Assembly (NCBI RefSeq): GCF_021168555.1
Contig: NZ_JAJOZS010000004.1
Coordinates: 124,001 to 188,000 of the forward strand
Direction: 5' to 3'
Source of the DNA: Stenotrophomonas sp. MMGLT7
GTDB lineage: Bacteria > Pseudomonadota > Gammaproteobacteria > Xanthomonadales > Xanthomonadaceae
DNA length: 64,000 bases
Below the pieces are notes generated by a model, which saw nothing but the letters and a program-made list of their open reading frames with translations, ran no database searches and was not told the DNA's origin. Below, piece after piece: positions 1-8,632 of this stretch. Each line of letters opens with the position of its first letter. The stretch's first letter is position 1. Made by a program: the position numbers and the translations under genes.

Positions 1-301
1 GGACCGTCGGCGTGCCCTTGAACAGCAGGTGCTCGAGCAGGTGCGCCATGCCGGTCTCGCCGTAGTTCTCGTGCGCGGCGCCGACCGAGTAGGTCACGTT
101 GACGGTGGTGGTGGGCGTGCCCTGGTCGGGGAACAGCAGCACCCGCAGGCCGTTGTCCAGGCGGTACTCGCTGATGCCTTCCACGCTGGGACCGGCGCTG
201 ATGCCCGGCGGCAGGACGGCGCCGGGTTGCGCGGCAGCGAGCGCGCCTTGGCTTGCCGGCAAGGCCAGGCAGAGGGCGAGCAGGATGGAACGAGGTCGCA
301 T
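1..301 (-). CDS. M16 family zinc metalloprotease, N-terminal part (cut by window start)
   Basis: The first 100 codons of a secreted M16 (pitrilysin/insulinase-type) peptidase; the rest lies outside the window. The ATG at 301 is followed by a basic n-region, a hydrophobic stretch and an Ala-rich cleavage region, so it is probably exported to the periplasm. The inverted zinc motif HxxEH is visible as HLLEH near residue 90, preceded by the usual family block around NGLRVLL and [14 protein letters not shown]. It lies 85 bp downstream of the STN-type TonB receptor on the same strand and probably shares its transcript. By analogy with FusC, which cleaves ferredoxin imported through the receptor FusA, it may process a protein or peptide brought in by that receptor; this role is inference. 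Confidence 0.9.
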   Translation of the reverse strand, partial: MRPRSILLALCLALPASQGALAAAQPGAVLPPGISAGPSVEGISEYRLDNGLRVLLFPDQGTPTTTVNVTYSVGAAHENYGETGMAHLLEHLLFKGTPTV

Positions 302-386
302 TGTCTACTCCGTAACGGGGAGGGATGCCGCGGCGGCCAGGCCCGGACCGGCAATGGCGATCCGGGCGCAGCCGCCAGGCGGGGAA

Positions 387-3080
387 TCAGAACTGTCCGC
401 GCAGGCTCAGGGTGTAGCTGCGTGGCTCGCCGTAGTAGTTGCCGGAATAGGTGTTGGCGACGGTCTGCCAGTAGCTGCGGTCGAGCAGGTTGTTGACGTT
501 CAGCGCGACCTGCCAGCGATGGTCGATACGCCAGGCGGCGCGGGCCGAAACCACGGCATAGCTGCCCTGGGAGAACTCGTAGCCGGCGTAGCCGCCGCTG
601 CACACGCCGCTGATCTGGTTGAAGGCCAGGCACGCGGTGCCGGTGTAGTAGCCGCGGCTCTGTGCGTTGACGCCGCCACCCAGGCTCAAACGGCTCAACC
701 ACGCGCCGCCCTGGAACTGGTAGGAACTCCACAACTTGAACAGGTGCTTGGGCAGGCGGCTCTGCAGCGGCAAGCCCTGCGAATAGGACAGGGTGCCGTT
801 CTCCTCGTTCTCGTTGAGGGTGTAGCTGGCCGAGATCTGCCAGCCCGGCAGGATTTCTCCGCTCACTTCGGCGTCGATGCCGCGACTGATGCGTTGTATG
901 TCGGTATCTGTGGTGTAGCAGCAGTAGTGGTTGCTGTCGACCTGGTAGTAGTCGTCCGGGTTCGAGTAGCTGCCGTCGAGGTAGGCCCAGTTTTTCTGTT
1001 CGATGCGGTAGAGCGCCAGGCTGGCGTTGATCTGGCCGCCACGCCCGGCCCACTTGACGCCTGCCTCGAAATTGCTGCCGGTGATCGGGTCGACCATGCG
1101 GCCGTCCCGGCCGAAGTAGTTGGACTGTTCGAGGTAGACGTCGCTGTAGCTGGCGTATGCCGACCACGCATCATTGAAGTCGTAGACGATCGATACGGTC
1201 GGCGGCCAACTGAAGTCATAGGTATCCCAGCCGGCGGGATAGGAACCGGTCAACTCGCCCTTGCCCACGGTTTCGCCGGTAGCCGCGATGCAGGCGTCAT
1301 AGCTGCACAATGTCTGGCGCAGGTTCTTGGTCTTGTAGGTGCTGTAGCGCAAGCCCAGGTTCACGTGCAGCGGCTCCCACAGCGTCAACCGCAGGTTGGC
1401 GTAGGCATTGGTCTGGCGGCGCAGGTACTCGGGATAAGTCTGGTAGGGCACCGCAGCATCGCCCAGGGCATAGGCCGGATCGGATGGGTCGAAATCGAAG
1501 ATGTCGACCGGGGGATAGCTGGTCGAGGGCGAGCTGTAGTAGGTGTGCCCGCCGCCATCTGCGAGCGCGTAGTTGCCACCGATCGTCAGCAACTGCCTGT
1601 GCCCGAACAGTTCGAAGCTGCCGTTCAAGGTCAGGTCCGCGGTGGTCTGTTTGCTCGCCTGTTCTTCCTTGGACTGGTACAGGTACGGTCCGGCCAGTGT
1701 CACCGGGTTGACCGCGCCGCTGACGGTGCTCACGGTCAGATCCCGCTCCTGGTCGGTGCGGGTGGCGTTGAGTTTCACACTCCAGGCCTCGTTGAAGCTG
1801 TGCTCCACCCAGCCGAAGACCTCGGTAATATCGAAGTCGTAGCGGTTCCAGGGAAACGCCAGGCTGGTGCTGCGGGACACGTCCAGCGCGGCGCCGGTGA
1901 TGTAGCGCGGCAGGCCACTGGTGAACGGTACCGCGTCCTGCCAGGTGCGGCTGGCGCCGACGCCAACGACGGTCGATGGCGTCAGGTCGTATTCGAGGAC
2001 CCCGTAGGCGATCTCCTTCTCGCTTGAGGCAACGTCGTAAAAGAAGTCCTGGTCCTGCCAGACCAGCACGCCACGTCCGCGCAGACGGCCATCGAAACCC
2101 AGGGGACCGGTGGCGTCTAACGTCGTGCGGTAGTTGTTCCAGCTGCCGACCTGTGCCTCGAAGATCACCTGGTAGTGGTCCAGCGGACGCTTGCGGGTCA
2201 GGTTGATCACCCCGCCGGGGTTGCCGTAAGCGTTGTACTGGCCATCGGCGCCGCGCAGGATCTCGACGTGGTCGTACAGGGCGGTATCGAACTGCGGCAC
2301 CAAGCCCCAGTTGCTGTTCTGGATATCCAGCGGCGCGCCGCCGTCGAGCTGCAGGCGCTGGATGCGGAAGCCGCGCGAGTAGAACTCGGACTCGAGCGCG
2401 CCCCTGCTGCCGGTGATAGTGCTGATGCCCGTGGAAGCACTCATCAGCGCGGCGAAGTCGGTGAGGTTCTGGTCCTCGATCTGTTGCCGCGTGACCACGC
2501 TGACCGACTGCGGCGTGTCCTTGATCGACAGCGGCATCTTGCTGGCGACGCCCAGCGCGCCACTGGTGTAGCTGCCCGTGCCCTCGGTGGCGGTCACGTC
2601 GGAACTGCCGTTGACGCCATTGACCGCCGCGCCGCCGGCGGCCCCCTCGATGCGCAGCGGCCCCAGCACGCGCGCATCGCCCACGTCCGGCGCCGCCTCG
2701 ATCACCACCGTGCGCGGGCCGGCGAAGCGGAACGTCAGGCCACTGCCGGCCAGCAGCCCGGCCAGTCCGCTCTGCGCCGAATGGCGGCCATGCACGCCGC
2801 CGGTGCTCTTGCCGTCGGTCAGCCTGCTGTCGACGTTGAACTGCAGCCCGGACTGCTGGCCGAAGCGCAGCAGCGCCGAACTCAGCGGACCGGCGGGAAT
2901 GTCGAACTCGTGCGTCTCCCCCTGTCCCTGCCCCGGTTGCCCCTGTTGTGCGCTCGCCGCCGGCACGACGGCAACAGCCAACGCGCCGGCGGCAACGGCC
3001 GCCGCCATGGCCCTGGAGCAATGCCGCAATCCATCCCCCAGAATGGAAGCCAGCGAAGCATGCAATCTCGTGTAGCGCAT
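387..3080 (-). CDS. TonB-dependent outer-membrane receptor with STN signalling domain (FecA-type transducer)
   Basis: 897 aa. The chosen ATG at 3080 gives a typical signal peptide ending near AASAQ (about residue 44); in-frame codons upstream lack signal-peptide character. Residues about 53-110 form an STN domain, the periplasmic module that touches FecR. A plug follows (RIRGF-like block replaced by [40 protein letters not shown]) and then a 22-strand barrel ending in an aromatic C-terminus (Phe). STN receptors import a ferric or other complex and report occupancy to a FecR/FecI pair, and such a pair lies directly upstream. Substrate unknown. The promoter-like element at 3190-3218 matches one in front of exbB. 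Confidence 0.95.
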   Translation of the reverse strand: MRYTRLHASLASILGDGLRHCSRAMAAAVAAGALAVAVVPAASAQQGQPGQGQGETHEFDIPAGPLSSALLRFGQQSGLQFNVDSRLTDGKSTGGVHGRHSAQSGLAGLLAGSGLTFRFAGPRTVVIEAAPDVGDARVLGPLRIEGAAGGAAVNGVNGSSDVTATEGTGSYTSGALGVASKMPLSIKDTPQSVSVVTRQQIEDQNLTDFAALMSASTGISTITGSRGALESEFYSRGFRIQRLQLDGGAPLDIQNSNWGLVPQFDTALYDHVEILRGADGQYNAYGNPGGVINLTRKRPLDHYQVIFEAQVGSWNNYRTTLDATGPLGFDGRLRGRGVLVWQDQDFFYDVASSEKEIAYGVLEYDLTPSTVVGVGASRTWQDAVPFTSGLPRYITGAALDVSRSTSLAFPWNRYDFDITEVFGWVEHSFNEAWSVKLNATRTDQERDLTVSTVSGAVNPVTLAGPYLYQSKEEQASKQTTADLTLNGSFELFGHRQLLTIGGNYALADGGGHTYYSSPSTSYPPVDIFDFDPSDPAYALGDAAVPYQTYPEYLRRQTNAYANLRLTLWEPLHVNLGLRYSTYKTKNLRQTLCSYDACIAATGETVGKGELTGSYPAGWDTYDFSWPPTVSIVYDFNDAWSAYASYSDVYLEQSNYFGRDGRMVDPITGSNFEAGVKWAGRGGQINASLALYRIEQKNWAYLDGSYSNPDDYYQVDSNHYCCYTTDTDIQRISRGIDAEVSGEILPGWQISASYTLNENEENGTLSYSQGLPLQSRLPKHLFKLWSSYQFQGGAWLSRLSLGGGVNAQSRGYYTGTACLAFNQISGVCSGGYAGYEFSQGSYAVVSARAAWRIDHRWQVALNVNNLLDRSYWQTVANTYSGNYYGEPRSYTLSLRGQF

Positions 3081-3189
3081 CCGTATCCCCTGGTTGTCGT
3101 ATTCGTCAGTGGCGCCTGGCCCGGCGGGCCGTCCCCGAATCGAGACCGCAGCGGTCCGGCAAGCGCCCCCCCGATGCTGTCTTCTTCCT

Positions 3190-3218
3190 GTAATGCCCAG
3201 GGGAGCCGAATCTGACAA
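3190..3218 (-). promoter_or_regulatory. Promoter-like element TTGTCA-N17-CATTAC in front of the STN receptor
   Basis: On the minus strand TTGTCA (3218-3213) and CATTAC (3195-3190) are separated by exactly 17 bases, about 103 bases before the receptor start codon. The same two hexamers with the same spacing occur before exbB (7305-7333), so they may be recognised by the same sigma factor. TTGTCA is one base from the sigma-70 -35 consensus, while CATTAC is a poor -10 box. An ECF target is an inference. Confidence 0.45.
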
Positions 3219-3324
3219 AGCCCGGTTCATTCAATTGCGGAATATCGAACGGTGAGGAAATGCGGGAGTTCCCTGCCCCCCGGCATGGAGTGGATGCGAA
3301 TAGGTGATGCCCCTGCATAGCCAG

Positions 3325-3478
3325 TTCCCTTCTCCCGCTTGCGGGGCTCACGGCCCCCTTTGGGGGGAAGGTGGCGCACAGCGCCGGATGGGTGGCTTTC
3401 GCTGTGGCCTTTCCCATGCTCCAGGCAGCCCCCATCCGCCCTTCGGGCACCTTCCCCCGCAAGCGGAAGAAGGAGGAA
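3325..3478. repeat. Intergenic repeat, family C, divergent single copy
   Basis: A diverged copy of the unit that forms the tandem array at 30350-31106. It has the same opening ttcccttctcccgcttgcgg, the same ggaaggtg and catccgcccttcgggcacctt blocks, but rearranged. It lies between fecR and the receptor gene and fills much of the 468-bp gap (3081-3548). The palindromic ctcccgc/gcggg segments could form an RNA hairpin after fecR. No coding potential seen. Confidence 0.65.
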
Positions 3479-3548
3479 CTGCTGCTCATTCCCGAATCCG
3501 TTGCTTGCGCAACGGGCCGCCCCCGTACGCGCGGCGGCCGCCTGTGCC

Positions 3549-4592
3549 TCAGCCCGAGGAGGAAGCCGAGTCAGTCGGGTGCGCTGCGGTGCGCTGCACC
3601 TCCGGCGATTGCCGGATCCACACGAACGGGCCGATGCGCCTGACCTGGACCGGCAGCGATTGCCCCAGCGTGTCGTACCACTCGTCGATGCGCGCCAGGT
3701 CGACGATGGAGCTGACCCGCAGCCGCTCGGAATCCGGGTAGCTGACGATGACGATGCGGCGGTCGTAGCGCTTGAGCTCGCCGAGCACTTCGGCCACCGG
3801 CCGGTTCTCGAACATCAGCCGCCCGGTGTGCCAGGCCAGCGCCCGTTCCGCATCGGCCTGCTGCACCGGCTTGGCGCGGTCGCCTTCGTGCACCCGTACC
3901 GCCTGGTCGGGAGTGACGACCACCGCCGGCGTGCCGCCGCCGGAGACCTGCACCCTGCCCCGCTGCACCGTGACCACGACGTCGCCGCCGTCGCGGCGGA
4001 CGCCGAACGCGGTGCCCAGCACCCGGATCTGCCCGGCGCCGGCATCGACGGTGAACGGGAGCCCCGCCGCATGCGCCACGTCGAAGTAGGCCTCGCCGCG
4101 CACCAGCCGGACGTGGCGCTGCCGCGCGTCCACCTGGACGTCCGCGGCGCTGGCGGTGTTGAGCCACATCGTGCTGCCGTCGGCCAGGGCGACGATGCGC
4201 TGCTGGCCGGTGGCGGTGGTCTGGTCGTGGCGCCAATCCAGCAGCCATTGCATCCACAGGCCGCAGGCCATCACCAGTGCCGCGGCCATGGCCAGCCAGC
4301 GGCCGCGCCGGCGCAGGCCGCCGTCGCCGCCGCGCCGCGCGGGCAGGCTGGCCATCGTCGGTGCGTACTGCGCCTCCAGCGGTTCGCCGATCAGCAGCCA
4401 CAGCTGCCGCGCCTGGTTCAGCGCCTTCTCGTTGCGCGGGTCGGAATCGCGCCAGCGCTCGAACCGCGCGAGCATGTCGGCATCGGCTTCGCCGGTGGCG
4501 AGCCGGGACACCCACAGCAATGCCTGGTCCTTCGGGCTGTCAGGATCCATGCCCGGTTCGCTGTCCATCCATTTTTCATCGCTGTTGTTCAT
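3549..4592 (-). CDS. FecR-type transmembrane anti-sigma/sigma regulator
   Basis: 347 aa. The start ATG at 4592 is preceded by TAGGGAC, a good ribosome-binding site. Order of parts: an N-terminal cytoplasmic DUF4880-type segment (about 15-60, with LLWVSRLATGEAD and FERWRDSDPRNEKAL), one membrane helix (about 90-112), the periplasmic FecR domain (about 125-230, with LADGSTMWLNTASAADVQ and GEAYFDVAH), and a C-terminal STN-like fold (LMFENRPVAEVLGEL). FecR senses the loaded receptor through the STN domain and releases or activates the cognate ECF sigma factor. It follows the sigma gene by 54 bp and precedes the STN receptor, the classic fecIRA order. Confidence 0.93.
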   Translation of the reverse strand: MNNSDEKWMDSEPGMDPDSPKDQALLWVSRLATGEADADMLARFERWRDSDPRNEKALNQARQLWLLIGEPLEAQYAPTMASLPARRGGDGGLRRRGRWLAMAAALVMACGLWMQWLLDWRHDQTTATGQQRIVALADGSTMWLNTASAADVQVDARQRHVRLVRGEAYFDVAHAAGLPFTVDAGAGQIRVLGTAFGVRRDGGDVVVTVQRGRVQVSGGGTPAVVVTPDQAVRVHEGDRAKPVQQADAERALAWHTGRLMFENRPVAEVLGELKRYDRRIVIVSYPDSERLRVSSIVDLARIDEWYDTLGQSLPVQVRRIGPFVWIRQSPEVQRTAAHPTDSASSSG

Positions 4593-4646
4593 ATCGTCCC
4601 TAACGCCCGGCGATGCCCGGAATGACAATGCCGGCCGTGCATCCGT

Positions 4647-5219
4647 TCATCTCTCGCCCAGCTTCTTTTCGCAGTGCTTCAACGCCAGCAGCACGTACTT
4701 GTTGACCAGGCTCAGCGACACGCCGAGACGGCGCGCCACGTCCTCGCGCGGCAGCCCCTCGATGCGGGTCAGGTAGAGCACGTCGCGGCACTTGGCCGGC
4801 AGTTCCGCCAGGGCGTCGTGGATGATGTCCAGCCGGTCCTGCGCGTGGGCGTGCTCCTCCGGATCGGCGACGTGGCCCTCGAACAGGGTCAGCGCCCCGG
4901 CCAGCAGCTGCACGTGCCGGCTCTCGGTGCGCTGGTGGTACAGCGCGGCGTGCACGGCCATGCGCATCAGGTAGCGATGCGCGTCCTCCTCGCCCGGCAG
5001 CAGGTCGGAGATCCTGTCCAGCCGCAGGTAGATGTCCTGCGCCAGGTCCTGCGCGGTGTCGCGGTCGTGGATGCGGCGCTCGATGGCGCGCTCCAGGTTC
5101 GGCCGGATCTCCAGGAAGATGCGGGTCAGTTCCTCGCTGCTCAGCCCGGCCGCGCGGCGCCGGTCGAGCGCGTCGTCCGCCGGTGCCGGCGGCGGGGCCT
5201 GCGTGCGCCCCCACTTCAT
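4647..5219 (-). CDS. FecI-like ECF RNA polymerase sigma factor
   Basis: 190 aa. The ATG at 5219 overlaps the tonB stop codon (TGATG), implying translational coupling. Region 2 spans about residues 27-95 (LTRIFLEIRPNLERAI, DTAQDLAQDIYLRLDRI) and region 4 about 128-185 (ALAELPAKCRDVLYLTRIEGL, then the helix-turn-helix EDVARRLGVSLSLVNKYV). No region 3 is present, as expected for ECF sigma factors. It should direct transcription of the adjacent receptor gene when FecR signals. Its target promoter may be the TTGTCA-N17-CATTAC element found twice in this locus. Confidence 0.93.
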   Translation of the reverse strand: MKWGRTQAPPPAPADDALDRRRAAGLSSEELTRIFLEIRPNLERAIERRIHDRDTAQDLAQDIYLRLDRISDLLPGEEDAHRYLMRMAVHAALYHQRTESRHVQLLAGALTLFEGHVADPEEHAHAQDRLDIIHDALAELPAKCRDVLYLTRIEGLPREDVARRLGVSLSLVNKYVLLALKHCEKKLGER

Positions 5220-6019
5220 CAGCGTCCCCTCCGCGCCAGGTTTCGGCGCAGGAAGAACTCCACCGGCACCACCATGTCGATGAGGGTGCCGCCCATCTCG
5301 TCCGGCGGCGGCGGCAACGGCGAGGCGCGCTGGATCAGCGCATTGACCTCCTCGTCGAGCGCGGCGTAGCCGCGGCTGCGGGCGATGTGCCAGTGCAACA
5401 CCTTGCCGCTGCGGTCCATGGTGAAGCGCAGGTAGATCACGTCCTCCTGGCGGCGCATCTGCGCCCCGCCCGGGTAGCGCTTGTGCCGCTCCAGGTGGGT
5501 CAGCAGGGTGTTCTCCCAGGTCTGGATCGCACTCGCGCCCTGGTCGCTGGGCGAACCCTCGACCGGCGCCTGCAGCGCGTCCTGGGTCTGCGCCATGCTG
5601 GACGGCGCCGCGCTGGTGCGATCGGCCGCGACCTGCTGTTCGGACTCGGGCTCGTCCTCCGGCCTGGCCGCCAGCGCATCCGGCGGCGGTGCGGCCCTCG
5701 CCTCGGGCGGCGGATCGAACTGGCGTTGCCGCGGCTGCGGCTTGGGCTGGACCCGCTGCTCGACCTGCTCCGGCCCCGGCGGCGTCTCGCTGGCGCGCGG
5801 CTCCGGTGCCGAGGGCAGGTCGGCCAGCTCCACGCTCATCGCCGCCAGCGGCGGAGCGGCCGCGGACTCGGCCGGCCTGGCCCCGAAGTCCACCAGCATC
5901 GCCGCCGCGGCCCCGGCGTGCAGCAGCACGGCGGCGGCGATGCTGCCGACCCAGCGCACCGACTCGGCCCGCCGGGAGCGCTCCACGGTGCCCGCTACGC
6001 GAGGTGTGTGTTCCGCCAT
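5219..6019 (-). CDS. TonB-like energy transducer
   Basis: 266 aa. There is one N-terminal membrane anchor (about 22-42), a long Pro/Glu/Arg-rich periplasmic spacer (about 65-130), and a C-terminal TonB fold (about 180-260, with YPGGAQMRRQEDVIYLRFTMDRSGKV and the LDEEVNALIQRASPLPPPP block). TonB couples the inner-membrane proton gradient, harvested by ExbBD, to outer-membrane receptors. Its position right after exbD and before the fecI-like gene suggests a motor dedicated to the adjacent receptor, though it may serve others. The stop overlaps the next start by one base. Confidence 0.93.
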   Translation of the reverse strand: MAEHTPRVAGTVERSRRAESVRWVGSIAAAVLLHAGAAAAMLVDFGARPAESAAAPPLAAMSVELADLPSAPEPRASETPPGPEQVEQRVQPKPQPRQRQFDPPPEARAAPPPDALAARPEDEPESEQQVAADRTSAAPSSMAQTQDALQAPVEGSPSDQGASAIQTWENTLLTHLERHKRYPGGAQMRRQEDVIYLRFTMDRSGKVLHWHIARSRGYAALDEEVNALIQRASPLPPPPDEMGGTLIDMVVPVEFFLRRNLARRGR

Positions 6020-6026
6020 GGCCGCG

Positions 6027-6449
6027 CTATGCCTCCTGCTGGTTCAGGGCGACCAGCGCCACCTTCAGGTAGCCGGCCTGGCGCAGTTCGTCCATCAGCC
6101 CGACCAGGTCGCCGTAGGGCACGGTCTTGTCGGCGCGCAGGAAGATCCGCGATTCGCGATCGCCGCCGAGCAGGCCGTCCAGCCTGCCGGCCAGCGCCGC
6201 GCGATCCACCTCCTCTTCGCCGACGAACACCCGCAGGTCAGCCTGCAGGCTGACCACCACCGGCTCGCGCGGCTCGGGCTGCGCCTGCGCGCTGGAAACG
6301 GGCAGGTCCAGCGGCACGTTCACCGTGGCCAGCGGCGCGGCCACCATGAAGATGATCAGCAGCACCAGCATCACGTCGATGAAGGGGGTAACGTTGATCT
6401 CGTGCAGGCCTTCCTCGGCGTCGTCGCCGGACTCGAGCTTAAACGCCAT
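6027..6449 (-). CDS. exbD: ExbD-like biopolymer transport protein
   Basis: 140 aa, the usual ExbD length. The N-terminus contains the conserved HEINVTPFIDVMLVLLIIFMV segment. This is the single membrane helix carrying the proton-conducting Asp, followed by a periplasmic domain with the typical LRADKTVPYGDLVGLMDELRQAG ending. It overlaps the end of exbB by 11 bases and precedes tonB by 7, a tight operon. With ExbB it forms the proton-driven motor for TonB. Confidence 0.95.
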   Translation of the reverse strand: MAFKLESGDDAEEGLHEINVTPFIDVMLVLLIIFMVAAPLATVNVPLDLPVSSAQAQPEPREPVVVSLQADLRVFVGEEEVDRAALAGRLDGLLGGDRESRIFLRADKTVPYGDLVGLMDELRQAGYLKVALVALNQQEA

Positions 6450-7224
6450 GCAGCCCTCCCGCCTTGCGCGGCGGCACCACGGCCTCGGACTCCAGCTCGC
6501 GGCTGAGCAGACACATCACCTGCGCAGCGGCATCGTTCATGCGCACCCGGTAGCCGGCGATCGCCCGCGTCACCAGGTTGTAGACCAGCACCGCGGGAAT
6601 GGCCGCGACCAGGCCGAACGCGGTGGCCAGCAGCGCCTCGGCGATGCCCGGCGCCACCACCGCCAGGTTGGTGGTCTGTGCCTGGGCGATGCCGATGAAG
6701 CTGTTCATGATGCCCCAGACGGTGCCGAACAGGCCGATGAACGGGGCCGCGGCGCCGATGCTGCCCAGCACGCTGACGCCGCGCGAGAGCCTGCGCTGCT
6801 GCCCGGCCTCCACCCGCTGGATCAGCGCCGCGGCGCGTTCCTTGATGCCATCGGCGAGCGGGTACCACGCCGCGGACGGATAGCGCTCCAGTTCCTGCAG
6901 CGCCACGCCCACCATCGCCGCGGCCGCCGGGTCGGGCAGCCTGGCCGCGGTCCCCAGCGCGGGCGCCGCGGCCAGTGCCTCCAGCGCAGCGGCGATCGAA
7001 CGGCGCTGGGCCAGGATTTCCCACGTCTTGTAGATCCAGATGCTCAGGGTCGTCACCGAGGCCAGCACCAGGATCGCCATCACCCCCTTCACCACCCAGT
7101 CGGCGCGCTGGAACATCGCGCCGACGGTGAGGTCCTGCGGCATCGTGGCGATGTCCTGCGCCGTCGCCGGCACTGCCAGAAATCCAAGGACCACCCACAG
7201 GCAAACTGAAAGACCACGCTTCAA
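6439..7224 (-). CDS. exbB: ExbB-like MotA/TolQ/ExbB proton channel protein
   Basis: 261 aa from a TTG start at 7224, chosen because AGGAG lies six bases upstream and the resulting N-terminus (MKRGLSVCLWVVLGFL...ATAQ) resembles a signal peptide, as in many ExbB proteins. An ATG two bases upstream is out of frame and stops after one codon. Three membrane helices are visible (WVVKGVMAILVLASVTTLSIW; then GAAAPFIGLFGTVWGIMNSF and EALLATAFGLVAAIPAVLVYN), the last two being the conserved MotA_ExbB domain. First gene of the cluster; promoter candidate at 7305-7333. Confidence 0.93.
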   Translation of the reverse strand: MKRGLSVCLWVVLGFLAVPATAQDIATMPQDLTVGAMFQRADWVVKGVMAILVLASVTTLSIWIYKTWEILAQRRSIAAALEALAAAPALGTAARLPDPAAAAMVGVALQELERYPSAAWYPLADGIKERAAALIQRVEAGQQRRLSRGVSVLGSIGAAAPFIGLFGTVWGIMNSFIGIAQAQTTNLAVVAPGIAEALLATAFGLVAAIPAVLVYNLVTRAIAGYRVRMNDAAAQVMCLLSRELESEAVVPPRKAGGLHGV

Positions 7225-7304
7225 AGCATCTCTCCTGGCTGACGTCGGCGATGACCGGCCCGGCGGGACGGCCACGGATGCGGACACGATTGCCGCTAAC
7301 TGGA

Positions 7305-7333
7305 GTAATGCCTGGGCGACAGGGAATTGACAA
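7305..7333 (-). promoter_or_regulatory. Promoter-like element TTGTCA-N17-CATTAC in front of exbB
   Basis: TTGTCA (7333-7328) and CATTAC (7310-7305) read on the minus strand, 17 bases apart. That puts a start site about 75 bases upstream of the exbB TTG codon. Hexamers and spacing are identical to the element before the STN receptor (3190-3218), and GG precedes CATTAC in both. This is the only regulatory signal I see in the 263-bp gap 7225-7487. Confidence 0.45.
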
Positions 7334-7487
7334 TCGGAATGCAGCTTCCGCCCGCGGCGAAATCGTTGCGGATGAAACCCACTGTCCGGGAAGGCCGCCG
7401 ACGATCGTCGCCGCCGCCGGTCGCGCAGCGGCGCCAAGCTGGACGGCTCCCCTCGCGCCAGCGGTCGTCGCCCCCCCGTGCAGGGAA

Positions 7488-8573
7488 CTACGGCGAGGTC
7501 CGCTGCGCGCCGGAGGCATCCATGCCGATGATGGCGGCATCGTCCGCCGGCTGCCGCCAGATCCGCCACCACATGCGTGCCAGCGCGTCGCCGAGCTGCC
7601 CGCGCGCGACCGGTGCGCGATAGGCCGCCTCGACCTGCCGCGGCGGCAGTTCCTCCCAGCCCGCGCCGCGCTGCCGGGCGACGACGAAGTTGAAGTTGTA
7701 CTGCGGCTCCAGGCCCATGCGCAGGTCGCTGAGCACCAGCTCGCCGTCCACCACCTGCGCGCGCATGAAGCCGCGGTTGAACCACGCCAGCCGCCGCACC
7801 GCCGGCAGCTCGCGCACCTGCGCCAGCGCCTGCACGTTCGAGGCATGGCCGTGGAAACGCATCGGCCCGCGGTCGGCCACCAGCGAACGCTCGCCGATCA
7901 CGTAGCCGCCCGGCGTCATCGCCACCACCCGCCACAACAGCGTGTTGAACGGCATCGGCACCGAGAAGCGCGGCGCGTCGGCCAGCCCCATCGCCGCCAG
8001 CGAACGCGCCGCCTCGCGCTCGACCAGCTGCTTGGCCAGCAGCGACCAGCCCAGGTAGGCGCTGCCGAGCGCCAGCCCGGCCACCAGCGCGCGCTGCGCC
8101 AGCGGCCGCGCCCGCGCGAACCAGGCCACCACGCAGGCCAGCAGCAGCCACAGCGTGTAGGCCGGATCGATGATGAACATGCTCGACCACATCGCCGGAT
8201 GCGGATGGAACGGCCACCACAGCTGGGTGCCGTAGACGGTGAACGCATCGAGCAGCGGATGGGTGACCAGCGCCAGCTCGATCGCCCAGAACCAGCGCCG
8301 CGGCGACTGCACCACGCGCCCGCGGCCGTAGCGCAGGAACAGCCACCAGACCAGCCAGCCCAGCAGCGGCAGCACCAGCAGCGAGTGGCTGAAGCTGCGA
8401 TGCACGGTCATCAGCGTCACCGGATCGCGGGTGAACGGCAGCATCAGCAACCCGTCGAGGTCGGGCAGCGTCCCCAGCGCGGCGCCGGCCAGCAGCGCGG
8501 CGCGGCGGTGGCCGGCGGGAGCGATGGCGGCGGCGACGGCGCCGCCGAGGACGATCTGGGTGAGGGAATCCAT
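7488..8573 (-). CDS. YdjM/DUF457-family inner-membrane metal-dependent hydrolase
   Basis: 361 aa. The N-terminal half is a membrane-embedded YdjM (LexA-regulated DUF457) domain, with MDSLTQIVLGGAVAAAI, the DLDG motif, the HRSFSHSLL block and THPLLDAFTVYGTQ. The His and Asp residues probably bind metal. Four to five hydrophobic segments lie in the first 190 residues; the C-terminal half is soluble and begins near the PFNTLLWRVV segment. Substrate unknown in the family. It starts 59 bp after the EEP lipoprotein on the same strand and may be the last gene of that receptor operon. Confidence 0.85.
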   Translation of the reverse strand: MDSLTQIVLGGAVAAAIAPAGHRRAALLAGAALGTLPDLDGLLMLPFTRDPVTLMTVHRSFSHSLLVLPLLGWLVWWLFLRYGRGRVVQSPRRWFWAIELALVTHPLLDAFTVYGTQLWWPFHPHPAMWSSMFIIDPAYTLWLLLACVVAWFARARPLAQRALVAGLALGSAYLGWSLLAKQLVEREAARSLAAMGLADAPRFSVPMPFNTLLWRVVAMTPGGYVIGERSLVADRGPMRFHGHASNVQALAQVRELPAVRRLAWFNRGFMRAQVVDGELVLSDLRMGLEPQYNFNFVVARQRGAGWEELPPRQVEAAYRAPVARGQLGDALARMWWRIWRQPADDAAIIGMDASGAQRTSP

Positions 8574-8632
8574 CGGCCGATGGTAAACCGGTCCGGCGCC
8601 GCGCCCTACCGCGGCGACCGGCGGTCATCAGG

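Noticed and set aside
94-1167. Second reading frame overlapping the receptor C-terminus and M16 gene
   Set aside because: It overlaps two genes with clear domains in another frame and shows only Arg/Pro/Gln-rich shadow composition.
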